Source: Adiantum capillus-veneris (Eukaryota > Streptophyta > Polypodiopsida > Polypodiales > Pteridaceae). From it: DNA of 64,000 nucleotides. The DNA is taken from the NCBI GenBank assembly GCA_014529385.2, contig CM043959.1, positions 11,436,809-11,500,808 of the forward strand, in the 5' to 3' direction. A program made the position numbers and the translations under genes. The notes below the pieces were generated by a model that made no database searches, was not told the origin of the DNA, and saw nothing but the letters and a program-made list of their open reading frames with translations. Below, piece by piece: positions 12,957 to 24,249 of the stretch. Numbering within the stretch: position 1 is the first letter of the stretch; every line of letters begins with the position of its first letter.

Positions 12957-13589
12957 GACTAGATTATAGACTCAGGGGCATCACTTCATGTGTCTCCAAA
13001 CAAGGAGTGGTTTACCTCTTATGTGACCACTAAAGATCATGTTCGGCTAGGCAATGGGCAGACATGTGAGATCTTAGGGGTTGGAGATGCTCAATTGAAG
13101 TTTCAGAATGTCTCTTATTTCACGCTGAAGAATGTGAGACATGTTCCCGCAGTTACAAAGAGCTTGATCAACACATGTTTACTTGATGATGCTGGCTACG
13201 TCACCACTTTTGGACAAAACATGTGGAAGATATCCAAGGGTTCTATGACAGTAGCACATGGAGTAAAGTCTGGAGAACTTTACATGATTTATGTATCAAA
13301 TGTCTTTAAAAATGTAATCAATGTAACCGAGCAGCCGAACGTTTCTTTGTGGCATAGCCGGTTAGGACATACGTCCAAGAAGGGAATGGAAATCTTGTCT
13401 CGTTCTGGTTATTTTCTTGGCTTGCCATTTAATGATTTTGAATTCTGTGAACATTGTTTGTATGGTAAGCAAACACAGCAGCCACATAAGCATAGAAGTA
13501 GTAGAAGAGATACACAGTTGGCACTTGTTCATAGTGATTTGTGTGGACCTATGCCTAACCTATCTCTAGGGGGAGCTTCTTATAAATAG
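12957..13589 (+). pseudogene. pol: Copia-B protease and start of integrase
   Basis: The protease active site IIDSGASLHVSP lies at about 12,969, then a typical copia protease body (VRLGNGQTCEILGVGD, NVRHVPAVTKSLINT). The pre-integrase zinc region follows: LWHSRLGHTSKKGMEIL with CEHCLYGKQTQQ (13,345-13,480). The integrase core begins LVHSDLCGPMP (first catalytic Asp) and stops at 13,589. The next piece at 13,621 is already the far end of the core, so roughly 100-120 residues of the core, with the second Asp and the Glu, are missing. The element therefore cannot integrate on its own. Confidence 0.93.
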
Positions 13590-13620
13590 ATCTCCTAGCA
13601 AGGTTTTTTAGAAGGATTCA

Positions 13621-14145
13621 GTGGCAGATATGGTATGGTTAGGCAAGGTGCCCTCATACAAGCATCTCAGAGTCTTTGTCTGTGAGGCATATACTCACGT
13701 TCCAAAGGAATTTAGGAACAAACTTGAGCCAAAGAGTAGAAAGTGCATCTTTCTAGGCTATGGTAATTCTGGTGAGATGGGGTACAGACTTTGGGATCCC
13801 GAATCCAGAAAGGTTATCCGCAGCAATGATGTTCACTTTAATGAAGCCAAATATCATTCTAAACCAGAGAGGGTTGAGGAGATTAGAAGAGTTGTCTTCC
13901 AAGAAGATGGACCTGCACGTGCAAGACAAAATGTCAGGGCTCAAGAGGAGCAAGGACAGGATAGAGTGGAACCACAGGTTGTGGCTGAGCCTGAGCCACC
14001 TATTTTGCGTAGATATGGACGTATCACACGACCTCCTAATAGGTTTGTTCCATCTATGAACTATGTCATGTTGACTGATTGCAATGAGCCTTCATGTTAC
14101 AAGGAAGCAGTTGGCCATGCAGTCAGAGATGATAGCTCTACATAA
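13621..14145 (+). pseudogene. pol: Copia-B integrase C-terminal region and linker
   Basis: Reads PSYKHLRVFVCEAYTHVP, RKCIFLGYG, GYRLWDPESRKVIRSNDVHFNE, the standard segment after the integrase core of copia elements. It continues to a charged linker with PPILRRYGRITRPPNRF and ends at a stop at 14,145. A shift to another frame then enters RT. Confidence 0.92.
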
Positions 14146-14872
14146 AAACCAGACATGGAAGCTAGTTAAATTACCACATGGCAAAAAGGCTCTACCTTGT
14201 AAATGGGTTTACAGGTATAAGATCATCACTCATGATAGTCAACCAAAGTACAAAGCAAGGCTTGTTGCCAAGGGCTTTAAGCAAGAACAAGGCATTGACT
14301 TTGATGAAGTCTTCTCTCCGGTGGTCAAGATGACTACATTGAGATGATTTCTTGCATTGGTTGCCATATTAGATTTGGTGTTGCACCAAATGGATGTCAA
14401 GATAGCGTTCTTGCATGGTGATTTAGATGTGGAAATTTACATGCAGCAGCCAGAAGGGTTTGTTGAGAAAGGCAAGGAGGATTTGGTATGCCAGTTGTTA
14501 AAGAGTCTTTATGGCTTAAAACAATCACCGAGGGCATGGTACCATAAGTTCCACAAGTTTATGCTTTCTCAAGGCTACAAACGTAGTGAGTTCGATCAGT
14601 GTCTATATACAAAGAAGGCTAAGGATGGCAGTTGGCTGATCCTTATTTTGTATGTGAATGACATGTTGATTGCTGGCAAGCACTTGGAAGAAATTTCAGC
14701 TTTGAAGTCAAAGATGGCAAAATTGTTTGACATGAAAGACATGGGTGAGGCAAGTCATATACTTGGTATGCGCATTGAGAGAGACAGATCAAAGAAGTTG
14801 ATTTGGTTATCTCAAACATACTATATTGACAAGGTTTTGCAACGTTTCAATATGGAGAAGGGAAGGCATTGA
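14084..14872 (+). pseudogene. pol: Copia-B reverse transcriptase
   Basis: Copia RT motifs run in order: [39 protein letters not shown], then an in-frame stop at 14,345, QMDVKIAFLHGDLDVEIYMQ (motif A Asp), LLKSLYGLKQSPRAWY and ILYVNDMLIAG. The catalytic motif should read YVDDML; here the first Asp is Asn, which should abolish polymerisation. The frame closes at 14,872 where a frameshift leads to the connection region. Confidence 0.95.
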
Positions 14873-15045
14873 GTGTTCCATTGCCACCATATGTGAAACT
14901 TAGCAAACAAGATTGTCTTGTGTCTGAGGAAGAATAGGCTGAAATGGATAAGATTCCATATGCATCTGTAGTGGGTAGTTTGATGTATGCAATGATTGCT
15001 ACTCTCCTAGACATTGCATTTGCAGTGGGAGTAGTAAGTTGATAC

Positions 15046-15609
15046 ATGTCAAACCCAGGCAAGAAACATTGGGAGGCAGTGAAAGGAATATTGAGATACC
15101 TGAAAGCTACAAAGAGTATGTGTATATGCTATGGGAGTCAGGAGCTAAGTGTAAAGGGTTTGACAGACTCAGATTATGTAGGTAACTTAGACAACCGAAG
15201 GTCTAAGTCAAGGTATGTCTTTACATTGGCTGGTGGAGCAGTATCATGGCGTTCTAGAATACAAGATTGTGTTACTTAGTCTACTACAAAGGCTGAATAT
15301 GTTGCAGCATCAAAGGCATGCAAAGAATCAATTTGGCTTAATCGACTAGTAACAGATTTGGGAATCAAAGAAGAGATGCCTGTGTTATATTGTGATAGTC
15401 AAAGTGCTATACAATTGGCTCGCAATCCAGTTTATCACTCAAAGACAAAGCATGTGGATGTGAAGTATCATTTCATCAGGGAAATGCTCGAGGATAAGCA
15501 ACTTCAGCTTGTCAAAGTTCACACCACAGAAAATCCTGTTGATCTACTTACAAAAGGACTTCCCTCAGAGAGCTTTGCGCATTTTCGCAAGCAGTTAGGT
15601 GTAGGGTAG
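15046..15609 (+). pseudogene. pol: Copia-B RNase H
   Basis: Reads HWEAVKGILRYLKATKS, GLTDSDYVGNLDNRRSKSR (catalytic Asp), AGGAVSWRSRIQ, a TAG stop at 15,277 where family members have Gln, STTKAEYVAASKACKE (catalytic Glu), LYCDSQSAIQLARNPVYH (catalytic Asp), KHVDVKYHFIREM and LTKGLPSESF. The open frame ends at 15,609. It would degrade the RNA template; here it is cut by the stop. Confidence 0.95.
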
Positions 15610-15687
15610 TACATCACTTCTCTACATCTCTTGTATATTAGCTTGTATAGTAGCTTCTCTCACACTTAAAGTACCACATTGGACTTT

Positions 15688-15698
15688 AAGTGGGAGGT
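15688..15698 (+). promoter_or_regulatory. Copia-B polypurine tract
   Basis: AAGTGGGAGGT directly before the 3' LTR, the normal place of plus-strand priming. Confidence 0.9.
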
Positions 15699-15890
15699 TG
15701 TTGGGGTATAAAGCCCAATGTGGTCGCCCAGGTAAGTGGGCGGGCCGCCAGGTATGTACACATATTCTTTTGTTAAAACCTAATAAGAACTCACTATGCT
15801 CTACACATTACAGTAGAGCGAGTTCACCATATCGACGTGCTCTTCTTCTCGCACTCTCTCTCGTGTCGCACTTCCGCTCGTACTCCTTCA
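15699..15890 (+). repeat. Copia-B 3' LTR
   Basis: 192 bp, same ends as the 5' copy, followed by the TTTTG target duplication. Confidence 0.97.
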
Positions 15891-16373
15891 TTTTGTAGGG
15901 ATTTTCTCTTATGGGATGCGTTTTGAGCTACTTTTCTCTCTACTTGTGTGTATGGTTATGCGCTTTACGCTCAATTGAGCAGCTTGTAGGGTTTATGCTT
16001 GTAGAGTCTGCAGATTGTGGAGTTGGTTTTATGCATATGTGAGCTTCAGTTTTGATGCCTTTGATCATGCTTTTGAGCATTGTGTAGTGATCGAGTTACC
16101 TCTGACTTTGTTGCCAATTTGGCATGGTATATGGTTGACATTGTACTTGAGGTTTTTCTCAGTTTATAGGGAAAATTTTGCTAGATTTCCTGCCATATTT
16201 TGATTCTTAGCCATTCACTTATGGTTGCAGATATGTGTGATAGTGTAGAGTCCACTAGAGTGATTTTTGAGAGACGGCGGTCTCATTCTTGCCGATACTT
16301 GCATTGTTGGCATTGCGATCACACATGACACATTGGACACCATTGTTTTAGATGTATGAGGTAGCAAACGGAG

Positions 16374-16758
16374 ATGTATAATAGTGCAAATTCGGCTTTG
16401 ACACAGGTTAGAGAGGCAGTTTCAATGGCAACTTATGCTAGTGACGGTGATGTCATGCTTGATTCATTTGTACTTCTTGTAGATTTGTCTATGGATAGCA
16501 CACTTTCTCCACATTGGTTACTAGATAGTTGTTGCTTTCCACGTCACACCATCTCATGATGGTTTAACACATTTTCTTGTGAGAGACTTGGCTGTGTGTA
16601 CTTGGCCGACGGTTCGGTGTTTGACATAGAGGGTGCAGAAGATGTTTGCTTGGTTTTGCCAAGTGGTGCATCATACACGCTACAACATGCACGGTATCAA
16701 TTGAGATAGAGCTTGATCTTAGTGAGACAGTTGGAAGCTGAAGTCTTTCTAGATGCAT
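16374..16758 (+). pseudogene. Copia-A: older copia protease relic
   Basis: The + frame reads HWLLDSCCFPRHTIS, a stop, then CVYLADGSVFDIEG, DVCLVLPSGASYTLQHARY and, after another stop, SLILVRQLEAE. This is the copia protease pattern (normally DSGAS..H, then LADG, a G-D-V strand, L-V-Y and a LIS-type L segment), with the active-site Gly and Ala replaced by Cys. Gag and a zinc knuckle upstream were not found, nor a pre-integrase region downstream, so this is an isolated fragment. The open frame at 16,843-17,067 just after is unrecognised. Confidence 0.65.
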
Positions 16759-17500
16759 GGTGGTTCATTAGTGATTTCCAGAGAAGCGCTTAGTGGCCCG
16801 ATATATCCTATGTATGTGTCTGAGATTTGAGATGGCATAGTCTTGGTTTTGTTGTTGGCATGCCTTGAGCAAGAGACAAGATGTGTCTCTTTTGCAGATG
16901 AGCTCCACCATGTTCACGAGATAGAGCATCTAGCTGTGCAGGTCGTGCCAGTAGGTTCTATAGAGATAGAGATAGAGTGGCAGTGCTCTAGTGAGACACA
17001 ACAAGTGTTGTCAAACTTTGTGAAGACAAACATTAGGAAATTTTGGAGGTCATTTGGAGGGCCTTATTGAAGAGAGAGAAAAGAAGGCGCAACCAATGAG
17101 CAACAACCTTACGTAACGTAGAAATGCATGGAAAATATCACAAAAATGAAAGAAAACATTTTAAAATATTGAGATTTGTCCTTTTTTTCGTAAGGCAACT
17201 TCCTCGTCTCACAAAGTAGGACCCACTGCCAATAGCCTTCAAGTTGCTGAAACCTGCTTTTACTGATTGATAGCTAACTCTCTCCCTTCATTAAAAGATA
17301 TCCACTACCTTTATGAAAGGATTTCAAAACTCATTCTCCCTCCATTATAGCTATGGTTTTGTCTTCTTCCTGCCCAAGAAGTTCTAGAGGTTGCTCTACA
17401 CAGTCCCCAACTAACCTCACCATTAGTGTGCCAAGAAGACCATGTAGTAGCATAAGCACTATCTAATCTCAAACTCTCTCACTACAGATAATAGGTGGCA
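16759..17500. other. Unassigned stretch
   Basis: A 75-residue open frame on + (16,843-17,067) has no motif I recognise but could be more of the Copia-A relic. The rest is non-coding. Confidence 0.4.
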
Positions 17501-17519
17501 AGAGCAGAGGATAATCAAA

Positions 17520-18720
17520 GGTTGTTGGGTTCTTATGCAGCCAAGAAGGAGAAAAAGATCGAAGGCAACAATTACGTTTCGTTCTGCATGGATAGCAAGA
17601 GTTTTGGATTTGAAAGTCGAGGTTGGTAAGAAGACTGTGAAAGAGGTCTTTGTTCAACATGTTTTCACTCACTCTGATGTGATTGCTAATGGCAGTGATG
17701 TCTCCATGGTGCAACTGCGAGTTAATCATTTAGCACTCCTCTATAACTGTTGTCTTCCATTTCAAATGTGAATCTATTTTTTTCTTCTCTTATGACAGAT
17801 ATTTAATTAGGTTATACAGATGTTTGTATTTATTTCTATTCTTTTACATTCACAGATGTTTATCCTTCCTCATATGAGGAATGGGAGCCACTGGAGTGCA
17901 TTATAGGTCTCATCTCTTTGACTCATGCTAATATTGGGGTCTTGTAGTATGCGGGCAGAACTAGCAAAATCCTTGCAGATGAGGGTATTTTCTTCTATGA
18001 CCATTTCTACAACCTCAATGAAAGGAATCGGAGAGGAATGTTGGTGAAGGTTTCACTACCAACCAACTAGAACTCCGTGGATTGGCCCGTTCCCGACACA
18101 ACAATGAGTGAGGCATTGAGGAGCAGGCTCTATAGGGATGTTCAGAGGTCTCACTAAAACTCCATACGCACTAAATTGATGAAACTTTCAATTTTTTGTC
18201 ATGTTGGTCTCTTTGTTGATTTATTTCATACTTGCAATGTACATGTTGCTAAACTATGTTGCTCTACAAATCATTTGAGTCCCTCTTGTGTAATAAGCTT
18301 CTTGATCGAGGGTAGTATGTGAAAGAAACAAATGGCATATGTTGTGACATTTCTCTTGACACTTTCATTGTCAAGTATATGCTTGCGACACAGACATTAA
18401 TAATCTCCTTTTGGTACAAGAATTCTCACATTGTTGAAGGTTGCTATATACCTATGGATCAAGAGGCAGCAATTTTGGCAAACAAAGTTGTCATAGACGT
18501 GGAAGTGGTGGACAAAGTCCTAAATCTTATGACATTAATTACAATAAGATAGTAATGCATTTTTTTGCAACTTTGACATGACATAGTGGAGGAGACTTCC
18601 GACATTGACTCCGTAAACTTTTATTTCTTGCTGGGCAAACGAAGAGTAATGCAACCAAGGGAGAAGCATTTTTTGTGTGGAGATCTTTCTGGCAGTATTC
18701 AAATTGTGCCCATGTAGTCT
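17520..18720 (+). pseudogene. Unrecognised multi-exon-like remnant, + strand
   Basis: Several protein-like + strand pieces are separated by AT-rich, intron-like DNA. Piece 1 (17,535-17,768) begins MQPRRRKRSKATITF, basic then hydrophobic. Piece 2 follows a good acceptor (TTTTACATTCACAG, ending 17,855) and reads EEWEPLECIIGLISLTHANI, a TAG, YAGRTSKILADEGIFFYD, a TAG, then DWPVPDTTMSEALRSRLYRD to 18,155. Piece 3 (18,319-18,549) includes SFWYKNSHIVEGCYIPMDQE. Piece 4 (18,585-18,715) includes NFYFLLGKRRVMQPREKHF. I do not recognise the family. It may be a decayed host gene or a gene fragment carried by a transposon. Its last piece converges on the minus-strand remnant next to it. Confidence 0.4.
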
Positions 18721-18847
18721 AGCCTGAATGGCTTCAATGAAATGTAACTTTTTTGACTAGTTTAATCTTAATATCAAGTGTTTTCTCACAGCTCTCTCTC
18801 TCTCTCTCTAAGTATTCAAAACACATAGATAGGTAGACAATATCAAT

Positions 18848-19234
18848 TTAATGTATAAACAATGAATTACTACGTACATTTGTAAGTACAAATTCTGATG
18901 TGCTCAATGGGTGTAAGTACATTCCGTGTAGGTATGGGACCAAAATGTTATCTAGGTAAAAATCATGAACATGCCCTTCAAATGAAGGTGGGGAAATAGT
19001 AGTGCCACATGGATTAAGTAAACCCTTATGTGGTGTGTCATCAATCAACAAAGTATTGAGAGCATCATAAGGCACATTGATCTGTTCAAAGGGCTTGTAG
19101 AAAAGTGGTACATTAGCTTTAGTTGGGTGGAAATGTCCCGCAATGGTATTACAATTTCTTTGACTATACACAAAAGAAAATTCCGATCTCTGAATTTTAG
19201 CCAAACTGCAAACTATGGAAACATGGGGATTCAA
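18848..19234 (-). pseudogene. FCP1/NIF-like (HAD) phosphatase segment
   Basis: The minus frame of 128 residues contains EFSFVYSQRNC, a hydrophobic KANVPLFYKPFEQI and NTLLIDDTPHKGLLNPCGTT, then ILVPYLHGMYLHPLS. This is the second half of the NLI-interacting-factor / FCP1 / SCP class of HAD phosphatases, where a Lys precedes the plant-type TLLIDDSPYKA loop carrying the two Asp that bind Mg2+. The first half with the nucleophile motif DxDxT is not in this exon and I did not find it upstream. A possible acceptor (TTTGCAG) lies near 19,208. Members dephosphorylate Ser/Thr, for example in the RNA polymerase II tail. Here it is probably a 3' exon of a broken gene. Confidence 0.6.
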
Positions 19235-19475
19235 GTTTGGGGCTACATTGAAGACTAGATAGAAACCCTAAACCGTGGAATCAAAAAATTCAAAAAAAAA
19301 GTGCCTGGTCGAATTACTATGAGATTTCCCTAAGCGAAAACTACGTAAATCGGAGATCTCTGTATGTACACTATACGGCTGTCGTAGCAGCAACAATCCA
19401 TTGAGATCCAAAATAATTAGTCTCTACAATCATTGTGTGCATACATATAAGAAGTTAGAAACAAAAAAGAGTATA

Positions 19476-20215
19476 TTATTTAAGTACAATGGATATTACC
19501 TGAACAACCATATCTACTTGAAGCAAGAGTCCATATTGGTCATTTCTAATGTTGATATTTTGTTGTTGATTGTTGATGTTCCCTTCTGTACTGCCAAGGG
19601 TATCCACCTCTTGTGGTTGTGTAGTACATGACTCTTGTGTTTCCATGGCCGAATAGTTAACTTGTTCTATTGTCTGTTCCTGGCTTTGATTTGCAATTTT
19701 GGCCTCCTCCTCTACATGGTCTAGACACTTTGTATCTTCTCTCGGCTCTGAAGAGCTCTTCACATCAGTAGTTATTGGAGCTTGGATCCCGTCATATTGA
19801 TCATGTGCCTCATCCTGTGCCACAATAATAGGCACTCCCTTATCCTCCTCTACTTGGCCTAGACCCTCTGTTGTATTCCTCGGCTCTGGAGAGCATTTTA
19901 CATCAGCATTTTCAAGATCTTTGTCTACTTCACATTGATCAATCCCAACTTCCGTTTCAGTGGCTCCAAGTGCAAAGCAAACCGGTGTCTGTTCCTCTAA
20001 TATGGAGTCAGTTTTAGGGATTGGTTTCCAATGGTGGAAACTGGCATGACTTCCTCATCTCACCGGTCATTGTTAAAGTTATTATATAGTCGTCGACAAA
20101 ACTGTCTTGTGCATCTAAAACTCTTGGAGTTAAAATAGATAGTAGATGTTGAATAATTGATGTGCGGTACCTTTGTAAATGCTCCAAGGTATAATTTTCC
20201 ATAGGATTCTGAAAA
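19476..20215 (-). pseudogene. Acidic repeat exon and upstream exon, minus strand
   Basis: An open minus frame from about 20,050 down to 19,476 encodes about 190 residues rich in Glu, Gln and Asp, with an internal duplication of about 40 residues (DVKCSPEPRNTTEGLGQVEE matched by DVKSSSEPREDTKCLDHVEE). It ends at a clean donor (GTTCAG|GTAATA) near 19,497. Just upstream, in another frame, an exon-like piece starts after an acceptor TTTTTCAG near 20,215 (NPMENYTLEHLQRYRTSII, to about 20,064) with a donor-like GGTGAGATG. The frame change between the pieces suggests a frameshift. Function unknown. The position directly before the phosphatase segment suggests one gene. Confidence 0.45.
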
Positions 20216-20289
20216 ATTAGGTTAACTTGTGATCAATACTTCAATTCATAATAGCACCAAGTTGGTCCAAAACATAGCATGGAAATACC

Positions 20290-21531
<1,242 letters not shown>

Positions 21532-21589
21532 TCCGTGTCTTCGGCAAAATCATCTTTTCACCTTGGTTGCAGAGATCGTCTCTTTGGTT

Positions 21590-21592
<3 letters not shown>

Positions 21593-21676
<84 letters not shown>
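21593..21676. repeat. (TC)n microsatellite
   Basis: About 42 TC units, 205 bp from the previous tract. Both tracts give long artificial repeat frames on both strands. Confidence 0.97.
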
Positions 21677-21682
<6 letters not shown>

Positions 21683-21827
21683 AATCCAACTGTGCATTTG
21701 TTACCATAAATAGTCCATGTATTTTTTCGTTGTAAAAAAGTATTTATTGTGGTCGTACCAGCCATTTATTGCATGTCTTGCAACACGTGTAGAATAATAT
21801 TTGGCGTGCTTTATGAAAAATACTAAC

Positions 21828-22031
21828 AAATTCTCTCCCCTTGGGAGAACATATCATGCCTTACCCGAAACAGTATCAAAAATGTTTGAAGCAAAAAAAT
21901 ATTTCCTCCTTACCTCGGTAGTATCCACCACGTATTTCTTGCTGGGGGGCCATGCTTTGTAGACCCTCAAGTGTACCTTTGTATGATGAACATACCAATA
22001 TACAGTATACACACAATGAGAGAACACACAT

Positions 22032-22062
<31 letters not shown>

Positions 22063-22572
22063 GAAAACCAAGTGAGCTTGTAGCTCACCTATTATAGCAC
22101 CGCAATCTCCTTGAATCGTGCTTAGCTAGGCCTATATCCGGGAAAGGATCACACGGCAACAACAGTGTCTTTAATCACCACCGACTCCCCCAAGTACAGA
22201 GTGGCGTCCATGCTTCTACCATCCCAAAATAGAGCACGTCAGAAAGGGGGGAAAAGAAAATGCATCCACCCACGTCCAGATCGTCAAAATAATCAAGGCA
22301 CTCATGTCGACCAAAGTCACAATATTGGTTAAATCCTTTTGTACAAACCAATTATGAAAAAAGTAACCACAAGGCTCTTTTATCTAAGTAGCAATTTATA
22401 CATGTAACCCATGTGGTGGGGCATACAATAGATAGCAATTTTTATTAGGAGAGCAAGATATACTATGTACAGTTGGTAGATTTTGAAAGTCAATAATTGC
22501 CAAGTGTTAAAGTATACCCAAGGGTTACATTATGGTAAATAGAATATAGAGTCCGATTATCTCTAGAAGGAT

Positions 22573-22574
<2 letters not shown>
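21828..22574 (-). repeat. Direct repeat (pseudo-LTR), left copy
   Basis: Starts AAATTCTCTCCCCTTGGGAG, contains a CA tract at 22,032-22,053 and ends CGATTATCTCTAGAAGGATAA before a GA tract. By eye it matches 27,511-28,264 over the whole length with scattered differences. Confidence 0.93.

Positions 22575-22607
<33 letters not shown>
22575..22607. repeat. (GA)n tract at end of left direct repeat
   Basis: About 16 GA units between the left repeat and the 3' end of the RT region; counterpart of the longer tract at 28,265. Confidence 0.95.
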
Positions 22608-22609
<2 letters not shown>

Positions 22610-22649
22610 CACCCTTACCCAGGGAGAGGCCTACCACTAGGTGAGGGGA

Positions 22650-24249
22650 GGTCCTCACCAGGTGGTGAGACCATCCCTTACAACCAGTGTATCAGTGAAA
22701 AAGTTCCAAAAGTATAATAACTTTCTCTTAGCCAAGCTTAATGGCCAAGAGTTTTTATTCAGAAAATTCCAAATAGTGCCCAGCAGCTCATTTGTAGCAA
22801 ACCCATTCGCTACATATTTCTTCATTAGATGACATACTGCCTGAAACGCAATGAACGAGTCTGAGGATGAGTACATAATCAGATATACCATGCCCAGACA
22901 AGTTTTTAATGCTACCTTATGTGGACGATTACTCTTCCTTCTGACGAATTCAATCAGGCCTACGTGCAACTTGTCTCTTTTCCAAGAGAATTCAGTGCTA
23001 TAACTTCCGGTTAACAGAGAAAAAAGTGACAGCTCCAGGTTGAGAAAAACTGTTTTAGTAACAAGGAATTTGTTGTCAATTCAAGTATTCCATGAAGGTC
23101 GGTTCAACCTTAAGAGTATTAGGATAGATTAATGGAATGCATTGCACAAAACTGGGATTATTTAAAGTTAATAAATCATCCATATATCTGTAGTGTGTTG
23201 AAACAGTGTAAGATCAATAGTAGTGTCAGTTGTCTCCAGCTGTTTAAGTATCCATTTATACTTAAAGAAAGCCAGATAAAGATTGCACATGACTAGTGAA
23301 CATGAGAATCCCATAGGGATACCATGGAGTTGTTGAAAGCATTGTTCCCCTAGCATGACAAAGCAATTCCAAAAGAGCCATTCAATAATCTCCATTAGAT
23401 TATGTGGATTATAATGTGTGGGTGGTCCTTTTTTTGTGTTTTTAACCCATATGGGGCTTCGAGCTAGTGAAATAGTATGGTGTCCCATCCTATTCCTCCT
23501 CTCAAAAACCATTTTACAGATTTGCTGTAGAGCAAAGAAAAGCCCAGAAGGCCCAAAAAGTGATAGGTTTTCATGCATTGCGTGATATCAGCGGAAAACA
23601 TAGAAACAATGTATTATGGGAGATTAATGAATACCTCAATTGAGTTCTTCACAAGCCAGAAGTTATTAATTAGAAGTTAGTGAAGGTCTTCACCGTTCAC
23701 AACCTTTCTTCACAGATGTTATTAAAGTCAGTGAGAATAAGATTGAGGCAAGCAGTGATCACATTTGTGGCATGTAACATGATACAATTGGAGGCATCCA
23801 AAATCCATCTAAACTTATTCTTGTGACTTTTATAAGTGGAGAAAAGTATATAGCAATTTTGAACTCTGAATGTCTAATTTAAAGTAAGTCAGTGAAGAGT
23901 CCAGGTATCGGATGGCTTCTTCTGGACACATTTCAGAAAGCAAAAATTCTGGTCCTTTAAGCCTCGACCGAGCCATTATCTTGGCTAAGTGTTTGCAGAT
24001 AATAGTAGGTATATGAGGGGCTTTGTCAAGTCCTACCACAAACCAATCCTTTTTTAGTTTATGTATCATAGAGGATAGTGAGGGGGAAAGCCATGTTGCT
24101 TCCTGACTAATCCATGCAGGTGGGATTGATTCAATACAAGTTTGAAAGAAAGAGGATAAAGAATCAGCAAGTCTAGCATGTTGTAGACTGTCTGAATTCA
24201 ATAATTTGACTATGTCAATCAAGCAAGTAAGTAGTGCGGCAAAAGCCAA
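22650..24249 (-). pseudogene. Penelope-like reverse transcriptase
   Basis: Minus-strand motifs from high to low coordinate: WFVVGLDKAPHIPTIICKHL near 24,030; KSHKNKFRWILDASNC near 23,810; FSADITQCMKTYHF near 23,590 (motif A with catalytic Asp); QLHGIPMGFSCS near 23,320 (motif B, G-x-x-M-G); HYRYMDDLLTLNNPSF at 23,195-23,145 (motif C, the two catalytic Asp); and a thumb with ALKTCLGMVYLIMYSSSDSF and KKYVANGFATNELLG to 22,655. Stops and at least two frameshifts (one just before motif C) break it. In this class the RT makes cDNA at a chromosomal nick or end. There is no integrase, RNase H or GIY-YIG domain downstream before the GA tract. Confidence 0.75.

Larger units (their letters stand above)
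10584..15890 (+). mobile_element. Copia-B: full-length Ty1/copia retrotransposon, defective
   Basis: The element is bounded by two 192-bp LTRs beginning TGTTGGGGTATAAAG and ending CTCCTTCA. It is flanked on both sides by the same 5-bp duplication TTTTG (10,579-10,583 and 15,891-15,895). A primer site TGGTATCAGAGCTC follows the left LTR after two bases, and a purine tract AAGTGGGAGG precedes the right one. The domain order gag, protease, integrase, RT, RNase H is that of copia elements. The LTRs differ at five positions by eye (three adjacent), so insertion is not very recent. It is disabled by stops, frameshifts, an integrase deletion and an RT active-site change. Confidence 0.97.
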
